Part shown: positions 43,900 through 52,246 of the stretch, piece by piece
Layout of the letters: each line of letters starts with the position of its first letter
How positions within the stretch are numbered: the first letter of the stretch is position 1
From: Krasilnikovia cinnamomea
GTDB lineage: Bacteria; Actinomycetota; Actinomycetes; Mycobacteriales; Micromonosporaceae
Direction: 5' to 3'
Length of the DNA: 64,000 bases
NCBI RefSeq assembly: GCF_004217545.1
Contig: NZ_SHKY01000001.1
Location: 6,882,001 to 6,946,000 of the forward strand
Notes under the pieces: model-generated
What the model saw: the letters and a program-made list of their open reading frames with translations, nothing else
Told to the model about the DNA's origin: nothing
Database searches by the model: none
Translations under genes and position numbers: made by a program

Positions 43900-45687
43900 A
43901 TGTCAGCGAATGAACGGGGTGGGACCGTGACGGTGGACCAGGAGGCGGTGCCCGCGCAACGCGAGGCGGCGGTGCACCCCCGGAAAACCACGAGCCGAAG
44001 CCCGTGGCGGCCGCCGCCGTCGCGGACGGTGGTGGCCCGCAGCGTTCAGATCGTGGGTGCCTTCAGCGCGCTCACGGCGATCCTGCCGTCCTGGCACCAG
44101 CGGATGGCCGCGCTGGCCGACCTCATGCCGACCGCCGGGATGGTGACCGCGCGCGCCGGGGTCAGCGTCATCGGCCTGCTCCTGGTCTACCTGGGCAGCG
44201 GGCTGCGGCGCGGCAAGCGCCGGGCCTGGCAGCTCGCCACCGGCCTGTGCGCGCTCAGCGTGGTGCTGCACGTCGCCAAGGCGACCCCGGCCCCCGCGCT
44301 GCCCGCACTGGTCATCTTCGGCGTCCTCATCGTCGAACGGGACCGGTTCTACGCCCGCGGCGACGTGCGCAACCGGCGGCGTGCCCTGCGCGTGTGCGCC
44401 GGGTTCCTCGGCGCCGGGCTCGCGCTCGGCTTCGTCGAGATCGCGTTGCGCGCCGGTCAGCTGACCGTCCCCTCAGGACCGGGGCGGTGGCTGGAGCACG
44501 CCGCCCTCGGGATGATCGGCATCACCGGCCCGCTGCGCTTCCAGCACGAGGTGACCAACACCATGGTGGACGTCACCACCGGCGCGTTCGGGCTGCTGGC
44601 CTTCGGCGTCGCGGCGCTGGTGCTGCTGCGCCCGGGCACCAGGCGCGCCGGCTGGGCGAGCGGTGACGAGGACCAGGTCCGTTCCCTGCTCGACCGCTAC
44701 GGCGACGGCGACTCCCTGGGCTACTTCGCGCTGCGCCGCGACAAGCTGTTCATCTGGGCGCCCTCGCGGCAGGCCGTGGTGGCGTACCGGGTGGTCAACG
44801 GCGTCAGCCTCGCCTCCGGTGACCCGCTGGGGGTCCCGTCGGCCTGGCCGGAGGCGATCGCCGCGTGGCTGGCCGACTGCGACGCCAACGGCTGGACACC
44901 GGCGGTGTTGGCCTGCGGCACCGCGGGCGGCAGCGCGTACCGCCGGTTCGGGCTGGACGCGCTGGAACTCGGCGACGAGGCCATCCTCGACGTCCCGGCG
45001 TTCAGCCTGCAGGGCCGGCCCATGCGTACGGTCCGGCAGGCGGTGGGCCGGGCCCGCCGCGCCGGCTACGTCTGCGAGGTGGTGCGCCAGCGGGACCTGG
45101 ACGCCGCCGCGCTGGCCGAGGTCCGGCGCTGCGCCGTCGCGTTCCGCTGCGGTGGCACCGAACGCGGCTTCTCCATGGCGCTGTCCCGGCTGGGTGACCC
45201 GGCCGACGACGACTGCCTGCTCGTGCTGTGCCGCGACGCCGACGGGCGGCTGCTCGGGCTGTTGCAGTTCGTCCCCTGGGGACGGTCGGGGCTGTCGCTG
45301 GACCTCATGCGCGGCGACCGCAGCGCCGAGAACGGGCTCACCGAACTGATGATCGTCAGCGCGGTGGAGGCCGCCGCCGGGCTCGGCGTCACGCAGATCT
45401 CGCTGAACTTCGCGGTGCTGCGTTCCATCATCGCCCGCGCCGAGCAGCTCGGCGCGGGACCGGTCGTCCGGCTGTGGGCCCGGGTGCTGCGGGCGATGTC
45501 CGGCTTCTGGCAGATCGAATCGCTGTACCGGGCCAACGCCAAGTACCAGCCGCACTGGCAGCCCCGCTTCCTGTGCTTCCCGTCCGCACGGGACCTGCCC
45601 CGCATCGCGGTCGCCGCACTCAGCGCCGAGGCGTTCCTGCCCTCGGCCGGCACCCGGCGCGCCACGGAGCCCGACACGTGCGCCTGA
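43900..45687 (+). CDS. Aminoacyl-phosphatidylglycerol synthase (LPG synthetase, DUF2156)
   Basis: A 595-residue integral membrane protein of the MprF/LysX type. The first 250 residues carry about six hydrophobic segments. The C-terminal DUF2156 domain contains the GNAT-like fold that moves an amino acid from aminoacyl-tRNA to phosphatidylglycerol: LGYFALRRDKLFIW, GVSLASGDPLG, the SAYRRFGL loop, FSMALSRLGDP, and ISLNFAVLRS near the end. Such lipids lower the membrane's negative charge and raise resistance to cationic peptides. The ATG at 43900 has GGAG five bases upstream. It overlaps the next gene by ten bases and leads a three-gene operon. The amino acid transferred (Lys or Ala) cannot be read from sequence. 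Confidence 0.88.
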   Translation: MSANERGGTVTVDQEAVPAQREAAVHPRKTTSRSPWRPPPSRTVVARSVQIVGAFSALTAILPSWHQRMAALADLMPTAGMVTARAGVSVIGLLLVYLGSGLRRGKRRAWQLATGLCALSVVLHVAKATPAPALPALVIFGVLIVERDRFYARGDVRNRRRALRVCAGFLGAGLALGFVEIALRAGQLTVPSGPGRWLEHAALGMIGITGPLRFQHEVTNTMVDVTTGAFGLLAFGVAALVLLRPGTRRAGWASGDEDQVRSLLDRYGDGDSLGYFALRRDKLFIWAPSRQAVVAYRVVNGVSLASGDPLGVPSAWPEAIAAWLADCDANGWTPAVLACGTAGGSAYRRFGLDALELGDEAILDVPAFSLQGRPMRTVRQAVGRARRAGYVCEVVRQRDLDAAALAEVRRCAVAFRCGGTERGFSMALSRLGDPADDDCLLVLCRDADGRLLGLLQFVPWGRSGLSLDLMRGDRSAENGLTELMIVSAVEAAAGLGVTQISLNFAVLRSIIARAEQLGAGPVVRLWARVLRAMSGFWQIESLYRANAKYQPHWQPRFLCFPSARDLPRIAVAALSAEAFLPSAGTRRATEPDTCA

Positions 45688-46400
45688 CCGGGATACCGCT
45701 GCTCGTGCTCGCCGGGGCGGCCACGCTGATCGCCGCCGCCGCCACGGTGTACGCCTGGCCGCGCGGCGGGCGCCTGCGGCGGGTGCTGACCCGTACGGTC
45801 GGTGTCGTCGTGGTGGAGGCCCTGCTGGTCTCCACGATCTTCCTGGGCGTGAACCGCGACCAGTCGTTCTATCCCAGCTGGGACGCGCTGGCGGGGGGCA
45901 GCGGGGCGGGGGACGCCACCCCGGCGGCCGCCCACCCGTCCGAACCGCCGCCGGTCACCGGGCGGTTCGGCCCGGCGGTCCGCGGATGGCACCTGGCCGA
46001 GCCGCCCACGGTCGTCACCCCGGCCGGGTACGCGGCGCGGCCCGGCACCACCTACCCGGTCATCGTCGTGCTCACCGCCGCGGCGCACCTGGCCGAGGCG
46101 CGAACGGCGGCGCAGCGCACGCCCGGCGTGGTGACGGTCCTGCTGGTACCGACCGCGCTCACCTCCGCCACCGCGCTGGCCAACCTCGCCGCCGAACTGC
46201 GCCGGGCGGCCCGGGCCGCCGATCAGGGCTGGGCGCTGGTCACCGACCCGCCGCACCAGGCGCTCGCGGGGCAGATGCGCGGCGCGGACCGCCACTTCGG
46301 AACGGCGTTCGGCGTCGTCGGCGCCAAGGGCTGGGCGGCCGCCCTCGCCGCCGCGGCCGAGCAGTTGCCCCATCCCCTAGCGTCGCCGCTGCGGCCATGA
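45678..46400 (+). CDS. Membrane protein, apparently a catalytically dead relative of the downstream esterase
   Basis: 240 residues, starting at a GTG that overlaps the synthase stop. Two hydrophobic segments in the first 60 residues are followed by SFYPSWDALAGG, a Pro-rich linker and TTYPVIVVLTAA. This order mirrors the next gene (TTYPTWNALFG, linker, RRYPVIEAFHG). However, the hydrolase core is short and has no GxSxG nucleophile or catalytic His. It therefore looks like a paralog that lost catalysis, perhaps a partner subunit. Its stop overlaps the next start as ATGA. Function unknown. Confidence 0.65.
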   Translation: MRLTGIPLLVLAGAATLIAAAATVYAWPRGGRLRRVLTRTVGVVVVEALLVSTIFLGVNRDQSFYPSWDALAGGSGAGDATPAAAHPSEPPPVTGRFGPAVRGWHLAEPPTVVTPAGYAARPGTTYPVIVVLTAAAHLAEARTAAQRTPGVVTVLLVPTALTSATALANLAAELRRAARAADQGWALVTDPPHQALAGQMRGADRHFGTAFGVVGAKGWAAALAAAAEQLPHPLASPLRP

Positions 46401-47605
46401 GGATCGACGATCCGGTCCTCGTCGCGCTGTGCGTGGTCGTGGTGCTGGCGGCAACCGTGGGCCTGGCCTGCCTGTGGGACCGGTGGCGCGTCCTCGGCCG
46501 GGCCGCGCTGGTGAGCGTGATCGTGCTGGCCATGGCCGCCACCTGCGCGGTGCAGCTCAACCAGCTCACCACCACGTACCCGACGTGGAATGCGCTGTTC
46601 GGCACCGCCTCGCAGAGCGAGGACCTGCCCGCCCCGCCCGCGCCCCGGCCCGGCGGCGGCCGGCTGCTGACCGTCACCGTGCCCGGCAAGGCCAGCGGGC
46701 TGACCATGCCGATGGCGGTGTACCTGCCCGCCGTCTACGACACTGCGGCGGGGGCGAAGCGGCGCTATCCGGTCATCGAGGCGTTCCACGGGTACCCCGG
46801 CTCGCCCGGCACCTGGATCGAGAAGATGGACGTGCTGTCCCGGCTGGATCAGGAGATGGCCTCGGGGCGGATGGCGCCGACCGTCGTGCTGTTCCCGTAC
46901 CTGACGCCACGGCACTTCCTGGACACCGAGTGCACGAACCTGGTCGGCAGCGCGCAGTCCGAAACGTTTCTCACCACGGATGTGCCCGCGTACGCATCGG
47001 CCCACCTGCGGATCCGCACCGACCGCGCGGCGTGGGGGGCGATCGGCTTCTCGGCCGGCGGATTCTGCGCGATGAACCTGTCGCTGCGCCATCCCGACCG
47101 GTACGCGGCGGCGGCGTCGTTGTCCGGCAACGCGGGACCCGGCATCAGGGTCGGTGACGGCAGCGAGAACACCACCAACAACGTCGTGTGGCGCCTGCGG
47201 CACCTGCCCCAGCCGCCGGTGTCCTGGTATGTGGTGTGGTCCGTGGACGACCGGGCGTCGCGCGACGGATCGCGCGAGATCGTACGGTCGGTGCGGGCCC
47301 CGCTGGCGGTGACGCCGGTGGAGCTGCGCCACGGCGGGCACAATCACGCCTTCTGGCGTCGCGTCCAGGGCCCGGCCTTCGACTGGCTGTCGGCCCGGCT
47401 GGCCCGCGACATCCCGGACACGGGCCCGCGCGCACCGTACCCGTCCGCCTCCCCGCCGGCACCGTGGCCGTCCAGTCTCAGGCCGAGACCAGGGGAGCCC
47501 GGCGCTGGCCCGCCGCCGTCCGCAGCCCCGGCAGGCCGAGGGGCGGCGCCGTCCGCTCGGCGGCCTTCCGGGCCTCCGCGGGCGGGTCGGCCGCCGGGAG
47601 GGTGA
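46397..47605 (+). CDS. Membrane-anchored esterase, probable aminoacyl-phosphatidylglycerol hydrolase
   Basis: A 402-residue alpha/beta hydrolase of the putative-esterase (esterase D/mycolyltransferase-like) family. Two N-terminal hydrophobic segments (about 7-27 and 34-54) place the catalytic domain outside. The nucleophile is S219 in GFSAGGFC, with SVDDRA and GGHNHAFW supplying likely Asp and His. In Corynebacterium and Enterococcus such a hydrolase pairs with an aminoacyl-PG synthase and removes the amino acid again; the operon here fits that pairing. The last 60 or so residues are low-complexity Pro/Gly/Ala/Arg and are read antisense through a decayed kinase gene, so the natural protein probably ended near DIPDTG (about 47420). 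Confidence 0.78.
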   Translation: MRIDDPVLVALCVVVVLAATVGLACLWDRWRVLGRAALVSVIVLAMAATCAVQLNQLTTTYPTWNALFGTASQSEDLPAPPAPRPGGGRLLTVTVPGKASGLTMPMAVYLPAVYDTAAGAKRRYPVIEAFHGYPGSPGTWIEKMDVLSRLDQEMASGRMAPTVVLFPYLTPRHFLDTECTNLVGSAQSETFLTTDVPAYASAHLRIRTDRAAWGAIGFSAGGFCAMNLSLRHPDRYAAAASLSGNAGPGIRVGDGSENTTNNVVWRLRHLPQPPVSWYVVWSVDDRASRDGSREIVRSVRAPLAVTPVELRHGGHNHAFWRRVQGPAFDWLSARLARDIPDTGPRAPYPSASPPAPWPSSLRPRPGEPGAGPPPSAAPAGRGAAPSARRPSGPPRAGRPPGG

Positions 47606-47820
47606 AGGTGAACCGGGAGCCGCCGCCGGGATTGTCGTCCGCGGTGATGGTGCCGCCGTGGCGGGCGACGATGCGGTGGCAGATGGCCAGCCCGAGCCCC
47701 GTACCGGTGCAGCCCGCCCCCGCGTGGGCGCGGTGGAAGTTGTCGAAGACGGACCGCGCCCGCGTCGGCCCGCACGGCGTGGAGCCGGCCCAGGGCGACC
47801 TGCGGCACCGGCCGGTCGGC
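47478..47820 (-). pseudogene. Remnant of a sensor histidine kinase
   Basis: On the minus strand, 47756-47478 reads as the end of a kinase ATPase domain: FDNFHRAHAGAG, GTGLGLAICHRI, VARHGGTITADDNPGGG and FTFTLP, then a stop. Just upstream, in another frame, VALGRLHAVRADAG matches the stretch that normally precedes the N box. The N box and about 40 residues between are missing, and no sensor, HAMP or His box exists upstream. The remnant is therefore deleted and frame-shifted. Its 3' part overlaps the end of the esterase gene on the other strand. Confidence 0.75.
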
Positions 47821-47828
47821 GGCGGCCG

Positions 47829-48806
47829 CTACCGCTGAGCGGCGGTTCCGGCGGCATGCGGGAGCCGGCCGAAGGTCGCCGGGAGCGCGGCGGGCACGGG
47901 CGGGACCGGCGTGGTGTGACGGACGTTACGCCGCCGGGCCAGCCACGCGATCACGGCCGCGTAGCCGAGCAGCACCGGCACGTCGATCACGACGTAGCGC
48001 CAGGGCATGTCGGCGGCGGTCTCGTCCACCCCGAACTCGCCGAAGGCGGCCGACACCAGGAAGGCCAGCAGGTTGTTCGCCAGGTGCAGGGCGATCGCCG
48101 CTTCCAGCCCGCCCGTGCGTACCGTCAGCCACCCCGCGACCAGGCCGAACAGGACCAGGTCGGCGAAGCCCCACGGGGTGCCCCAGCCGTGCAGCGCGGC
48201 GAACACGACGGCCTGCACGGTGATCGGCAGCCACGGGCGGCGGCACCACGCGCCGACGGCCTGCAGCAGCCAGCCCCGGGTGAGGTACTCCTCCGCGGCG
48301 ACCTGCGGCGGCACCACGAGCAGCAGCACCAGCGCCGACCCCAGGAACGGTCCCCAGCCCGCCAGCTCGCCGGTCAGGTCGGTGTCCGCGCCGGTGACCG
48401 AATCGACGACCATGATCGTGCCGATGAACAGGGCGATCGCGACGCCCGCGACCGCCAGGCAGGTCAGCAGCCAGTCCAGCCGCAGCCGCCCGGTCACCGA
48501 CGACAGCGTCCCGGCGGGACGCTCCTGGATCAGGCGGGCCGCCAGCAGGATGGCCGGGAGCAGCGCCGCGATCATCAGGCAGCTCACGGCGAGGTCGGCC
48601 AGCGCGCCGAACGTCGGCAACCCGTCCGGGCCGTCCGGGCGGCCCGCCACGACGGCCGCCGAGGTAACCACGGCGTAGCCGCCGAGGGCCAGCACGGTGG
48701 TGCCGACGACGATGAAGAGGGTGCCGAGCACCGTACGCCACCAGCGGTGCGCGGGGGTGCGGGCGAGGCGGTGATACGGGCTCAGCGGCTCCGCGACAGT
48801 CAGCAT
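47829..48806 (-). CDS. CPBP-family intramembrane glutamic/metalloprotease
   Basis: A 325-residue polytopic membrane protein with about eight hydrophobic segments and the full CPBP (CAAX/Abi) motif set: AAEEYLTRGWLLQ (EExxxR), FAALHGWGTP (FxxxH) and HLANNLLAF (HxxxN), all buried in membrane helices. In bacteria these proteins act in membrane protein processing, bacteriocin self-immunity or scaffolding. Start ATG at 48806, divergent from the double histidine kinase. No bacteriocin gene is nearby. Confidence 0.9.
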   Translation of the reverse strand: MLTVAEPLSPYHRLARTPAHRWWRTVLGTLFIVVGTTVLALGGYAVVTSAAVVAGRPDGPDGLPTFGALADLAVSCLMIAALLPAILLAARLIQERPAGTLSSVTGRLRLDWLLTCLAVAGVAIALFIGTIMVVDSVTGADTDLTGELAGWGPFLGSALVLLLVVPPQVAAEEYLTRGWLLQAVGAWCRRPWLPITVQAVVFAALHGWGTPWGFADLVLFGLVAGWLTVRTGGLEAAIALHLANNLLAFLVSAAFGEFGVDETAADMPWRYVVIDVPVLLGYAAVIAWLARRRNVRHTTPVPPVPAALPATFGRLPHAAGTAAQR

Positions 48807-48892
48807 CCCGGCAGTGTGGCAGCGCGGGTACCCTGCCCGAATCCGCCCATGGCCGGAAATCGATCTGTGCCCGAGGTTATAGGTTCCCTGTC

Positions 48893-50935
48893 GTGACGAA
48901 GATCTGGCTGCTGCCCGCCGCGCTGTGCGTCGGCCAGCTCGCGCTGTGGCCCGGCCGCGCCGTCGGCTCGGTGGCGGCCGTCGCGGTGACCGCCACCGTG
49001 GTGCTGGTCGCGGCGGCGCTGGGCCTGCGGCGTACCCGGCCGGTGACGGCCGCGGTGGTGGTGGCCGCCGGGCTGACGCTGGCCACCTGGGTCGCACCGG
49101 CGGACCAGCAGCTGCTGGTCCCGGGCGACGCGCTGCTGGTGATCTCCGTGGCCGACCTCGTGGCACTGTTCAGCGTCGCCGCCCGCCGCGACGCGCGGAC
49201 CACGGCGCTGGTCCTGTCCGGACTGCTGGTGTGGCAGGCCGGTCTTGTCGCCTGGCAGGACGGCTTGACCGGCGACTATCCGCTGGCACTGGTGACCCTG
49301 ATCGTCGTGTACGGCATGGTGGCGGCGTTCGGCCGCATCCGGGGCCGCTGGAGCGGCGAGCGGGCGGCGGCCGCGCGGCGGCTGGCGCAGGCCCGGCAGG
49401 CGCACCGCGACGCGGCCGACGCCGAACGCCGCCGGCTGGCGCGCGAACTGCACGACGTGACCGCGCACCATCTGACCTCGATCGTCGTCAACGCGTCGGC
49501 CGCGCGGTTGCTCGAGGAACAACGACCGGAGCTGCGCGCCGAGGCGCTGGACTTCGCGGCGCGGACCGGTCACGACACCCTCACCGCGCTGCGCCAGCTC
49601 GTGGCGATCATGCCGGCGCCGCCGCGCGAGGCCGACCCCGCCGTGGGGCGCCTGGCGGATCTGGCCGACGACTTCCGCCAGCTCGGGCAGGTCGTGAGCG
49701 TCGAGGTGGCCACCGACCCGCCGCCCGCGCTGGCCGCGGCCGTCCACGGCATCACCCGCGAGGCACTCACCAACACCCTGCGCTACGCCCCGGGCGGCGC
49801 GGTCCGGATCGCCTTTTCGTACGGTGACGGCCAGGCCGAGCTGGTCGTCGACGACGACGGCGGTGGCGGCCACGGCACCGGCGCCGCCGCCGGGCTCGGT
49901 GGCGGGCGCGGCGTACACGGGATGCGCGAGCGGGCGCGCGCCCTCGGCGGGACCCTCGACGCCGGGCCCCGCGACGGCGGCGGATGGCGGGTACGGGCCG
50001 TGTTCCCGCTCGCCGTGACCGGGCCCGCGACCGCCGGCACGCCGCGGTCCGGCGCGCGATGGCGGCGCGTGTGGAGCTGGGTGGGTCGTCGGCTGCGCAG
50101 CCAGACGGTGCTCGACGCGGGCATCGTCCTGCTCGTCCTGGTATTGCCGCTGACCGGGCTCCTCACGACGGTCGAGGAGGAGGGCCTGTCCCCGGCGGCG
50201 GCGACGCTGGCCCTGCTGGCCCTGCTCGCCCACTCGGTGCCGCTGCTGTGGCGGCGCAGTCGTCCCTGGTGGGTGCTCGGCGCGGTCGCGGCCACCACCT
50301 GGCTGGGGCCGCTGCTGGCGGTCACCGGGGTGATGTCCGCCGACGGCGCCTGGTGGTCGCTGTTCGGCGGGGGAGCGGAACTGGCCGCCGTGTACGCGGT
50401 GGCGGCCTGGGGTGCGCGACCCGGCCTGACCTGGCTGGCCCCGATCGGCGGTGCGGCGGTGCTCGCCTTGGCGGTGGGCGTGCTGGCCGCCGTGAGCTCC
50501 ACACCGGAGCTCGCCGCGGACCCGGACATTCCGAAGCAGGCGGTGGGGTTCACGGCGGTCATGTCGCAGATCCTGATCACGGCGCTGTTCGGGGCGCTGT
50601 ACGTGCTGCCCATGGGCGCGTGCTGGCTGGCGGGCTGGGCGGCCCGGCGCCGCCGGTCCCAGCGGCACGCCCGGGAGGAGGGCGGGGTGGCGGCCGCGAT
50701 GGCGCAGGCACAGATGCGGGCGTACGACGAGCGGGCCCGGATCGCGGCCGGGTTGCGCGACGCCGTGCTGCGGCACGCGGCCGAGGTGCCGCGGGCCGCG
50801 GAACGCGCCGACCTGGACGCGGTGGTGGGATCGGCCCGCCAGGCGCTGACCGCGATGCGGGGCCTGCTCGACGGCCTGGGCCGCGCCGGCGCCGCGCAGC
50901 AGCACGAGGAGGTGGCGTCATCGCGGTCCGCGTGA
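48893..50935 (+). CDS. NarL-type sensor histidine kinase fused to a second, degenerate kinase half
   Basis: 680 residues, almost twice the usual length. The first half is a complete HisKA_3-type kinase: five or six membrane helices, phosphoacceptor H187 in ARELHDVTAHHL, N box TREALTNTLRYAP and a Gly-rich GRGVHGMRERARALGG. After residue 390 a second set of about five membrane helices follows, then a second dimerisation-like helix RIAAGLRDAVLRHAAEV near 616-632. There the LHD motif reads LRD, so the phosphoacceptor is lost, and no second ATPase domain follows. The tail may be a sensor-only module or a decayed second kinase. Its stop overlaps the response regulator start (GTGATG). Confidence 0.88.
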   Translation: MTKIWLLPAALCVGQLALWPGRAVGSVAAVAVTATVVLVAAALGLRRTRPVTAAVVVAAGLTLATWVAPADQQLLVPGDALLVISVADLVALFSVAARRDARTTALVLSGLLVWQAGLVAWQDGLTGDYPLALVTLIVVYGMVAAFGRIRGRWSGERAAAARRLAQARQAHRDAADAERRRLARELHDVTAHHLTSIVVNASAARLLEEQRPELRAEALDFAARTGHDTLTALRQLVAIMPAPPREADPAVGRLADLADDFRQLGQVVSVEVATDPPPALAAAVHGITREALTNTLRYAPGGAVRIAFSYGDGQAELVVDDDGGGGHGTGAAAGLGGGRGVHGMRERARALGGTLDAGPRDGGGWRVRAVFPLAVTGPATAGTPRSGARWRRVWSWVGRRLRSQTVLDAGIVLLVLVLPLTGLLTTVEEEGLSPAAATLALLALLAHSVPLLWRRSRPWWVLGAVAATTWLGPLLAVTGVMSADGAWWSLFGGGAELAAVYAVAAWGARPGLTWLAPIGGAAVLALAVGVLAAVSSTPELAADPDIPKQAVGFTAVMSQILITALFGALYVLPMGACWLAGWAARRRRSQRHAREEGGVAAAMAQAQMRAYDERARIAAGLRDAVLRHAAEVPRAAERADLDAVVGSARQALTAMRGLLDGLGRAGAAQQHEEVASSRSA

Positions 50936-51579
50936 TGGTCGTCGACGATCAGGTCATGGTCCGGGCCGGGCTGGCCGCGATCGTCGGCGCGCAGGACGAC
51001 ATGGCGGTGGTCGGGGAGGCCGGGGACGGCGCGTCGGCCCTCGCGCTGGCGGCCACGGCCCTGCCGGACGTGGTGCTGATGGACATCCGGATGCCCGGGA
51101 TGGACGGGTTGACCACGACCGCCCGGCTCACCGCCGGCGAGCGCCCGCCGCGGGTGCTGGTGCTGACCACCTTCCACCAGGACGCGTACGTGTTCCAGGC
51201 GTTGCGGGCCGGGGCCTCGGGTTTCCTGCTCAAGGACGCGGAGCCCGGCGAGCTGGTGGCGGCGATCCGGGTGGTGGCGTCCGGGGAGGCGATGCTGAGC
51301 CCGGTGGTCACCCGGCGCCTCATCGACGCGTTCGCCACGGGCGCCCTGACCGCGGCACCGGAGACCGACCCGCGCCTGGACGCGCTGACGCCGCGCGAAC
51401 GCGACGTGCTGGTCAGCCTCGCCCGGGGCCTGTCGAACGCCGAGATCGGCGCGACGCTGGGCATCGCGACCGGCACGGTGAAGGCCCACGTGTACGCGCT
51501 GCTGCCCAAACTGGGTGTCCGGGACCGCGTCCAGGCCACCATCGTCGCGTACGACCTGGGTCTGGTCCGGCCACGCTGA
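50932..51579 (+). CDS. NarL/FixJ-family response regulator
   Basis: A 215-residue regulator. The receiver has VVDDQVMVRAGL, phosphoacceptor D51 in LMDIRMPG, Thr in LTTFHQDAY and Lys in FLLKDAEP. The C-terminal LuxR-type HTH has LTPRERDVL, LARGLSNAEIGATLGIATGTVKAHV and LPKLGVRDR. Its GTG overlaps the kinase stop, so the pair is translationally coupled. An ATG one codon on is an equal start choice. Targets are unknown. Confidence 0.93.
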   Translation: MMVVDDQVMVRAGLAAIVGAQDDMAVVGEAGDGASALALAATALPDVVLMDIRMPGMDGLTTTARLTAGERPPRVLVLTTFHQDAYVFQALRAGASGFLLKDAEPGELVAAIRVVASGEAMLSPVVTRRLIDAFATGALTAAPETDPRLDALTPRERDVLVSLARGLSNAEIGATLGIATGTVKAHVYALLPKLGVRDRVQATIVAYDLGLVRPR

Positions 51580-51616
51580 CGCCGAGGGGCCGGGCACTCC
51601 CCGTGCGCGAAGCAGG

Positions 51617-52246
51617 TCAGGGGCGGGCGCCGGATCGGCCCGGCGCGGCCGGTCGGCGCATCCGCCGGAATCCGTCCAGCGGGCTGCCCGCGGGCGCGGG
51701 GCGTTCCCCGGTGACCTCCCAGCCGAGCCGCTCGTACAGCCGCTGGGCGCGGGGGTTGGCGAAGGACACGTCGAACTCGACCGTGGCCAGTCCCTGCGCG
51801 GGCGCCAGCGTCCGGGCGTGCGCCATCAGCGCCGACCCGTAGCCCCGGCTGCGTACGGCCGGGGCGACGCACAGGTTGGCGAGGAACAGGCTGTCCCGCC
51901 CGGGCGGGGCGAACAGGTGCGCCAGCGCGGCCGTCCGGCGCACCGCGCGGGCCAGGGCGCGCGGCCCCAGCACCGCCGCCGACCGCAGGGTGCGCAGGCT
52001 CAACCGCCGGTAGTCGCGGCCCGGGTACGCGGTGAGCGTCGCCACCACCCGCCCGTCGTCGGCCAGCGCGACGAGCTGGTGCGCGTGGCCGAAGATGCCC
52101 CTGCCGCGCAGGAAGTCCCGGCGCACCACCGCGGTCGCGCCGGCGCCGAAGGTCGCCGCGATGAGCTCGGGGGAGGAGTCGAGCATCAGCGGCACCACCG
52201 CGTCGACGTCGGCGGCCGTGGCCGCCCGGATCCGTGGGGGGTTCAC
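51617..52246 (-). CDS. GNAT-family N-acetyltransferase, last gene of the beta-lactone operon
   Basis: 209 residues with one GNAT fold. The acetyl-CoA loop is VAPAVRSRGYGSALM (R-x-x-G-x-A type), preceded by the LFLANL strand and followed by FDVSFANPRAQRLYERLGWE, the usual beta-6/helix end. Its GTG overlaps the NRPS stop as GTGA, so it is cotranslated with the NRPS. In the lipstatin operon this position (lstF) holds a formyltransferase that N-formylates the amino acid. An acetyltransferase here predicts an N-acetyl-aminoacyl ester. Some GNATs act on proteins or drugs, so a self-resistance role cannot be excluded. Confidence 0.85.
   Translation of the reverse strand: MNPPRIRAATAADVDAVVPLMLDSSPELIAATFGAGATAVVRRDFLRGRGIFGHAHQLVALADDGRVVATLTAYPGRDYRRLSLRTLRSAAVLGPRALARAVRRTAALAHLFAPPGRDSLFLANLCVAPAVRSRGYGSALMAHARTLAPAQGLATVEFDVSFANPRAQRLYERLGWEVTGERPAPAGSPLDGFRRMRRPAAPGRSGARP

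Noticed and set aside
51617..52246. Treating the GNAT gene as an unrelated stand-alone acetyltransferase
   Set aside because: Its start overlaps the NRPS stop by four bases on the same strand, so translation is coupled. The convergent response regulator on the other side is separate.
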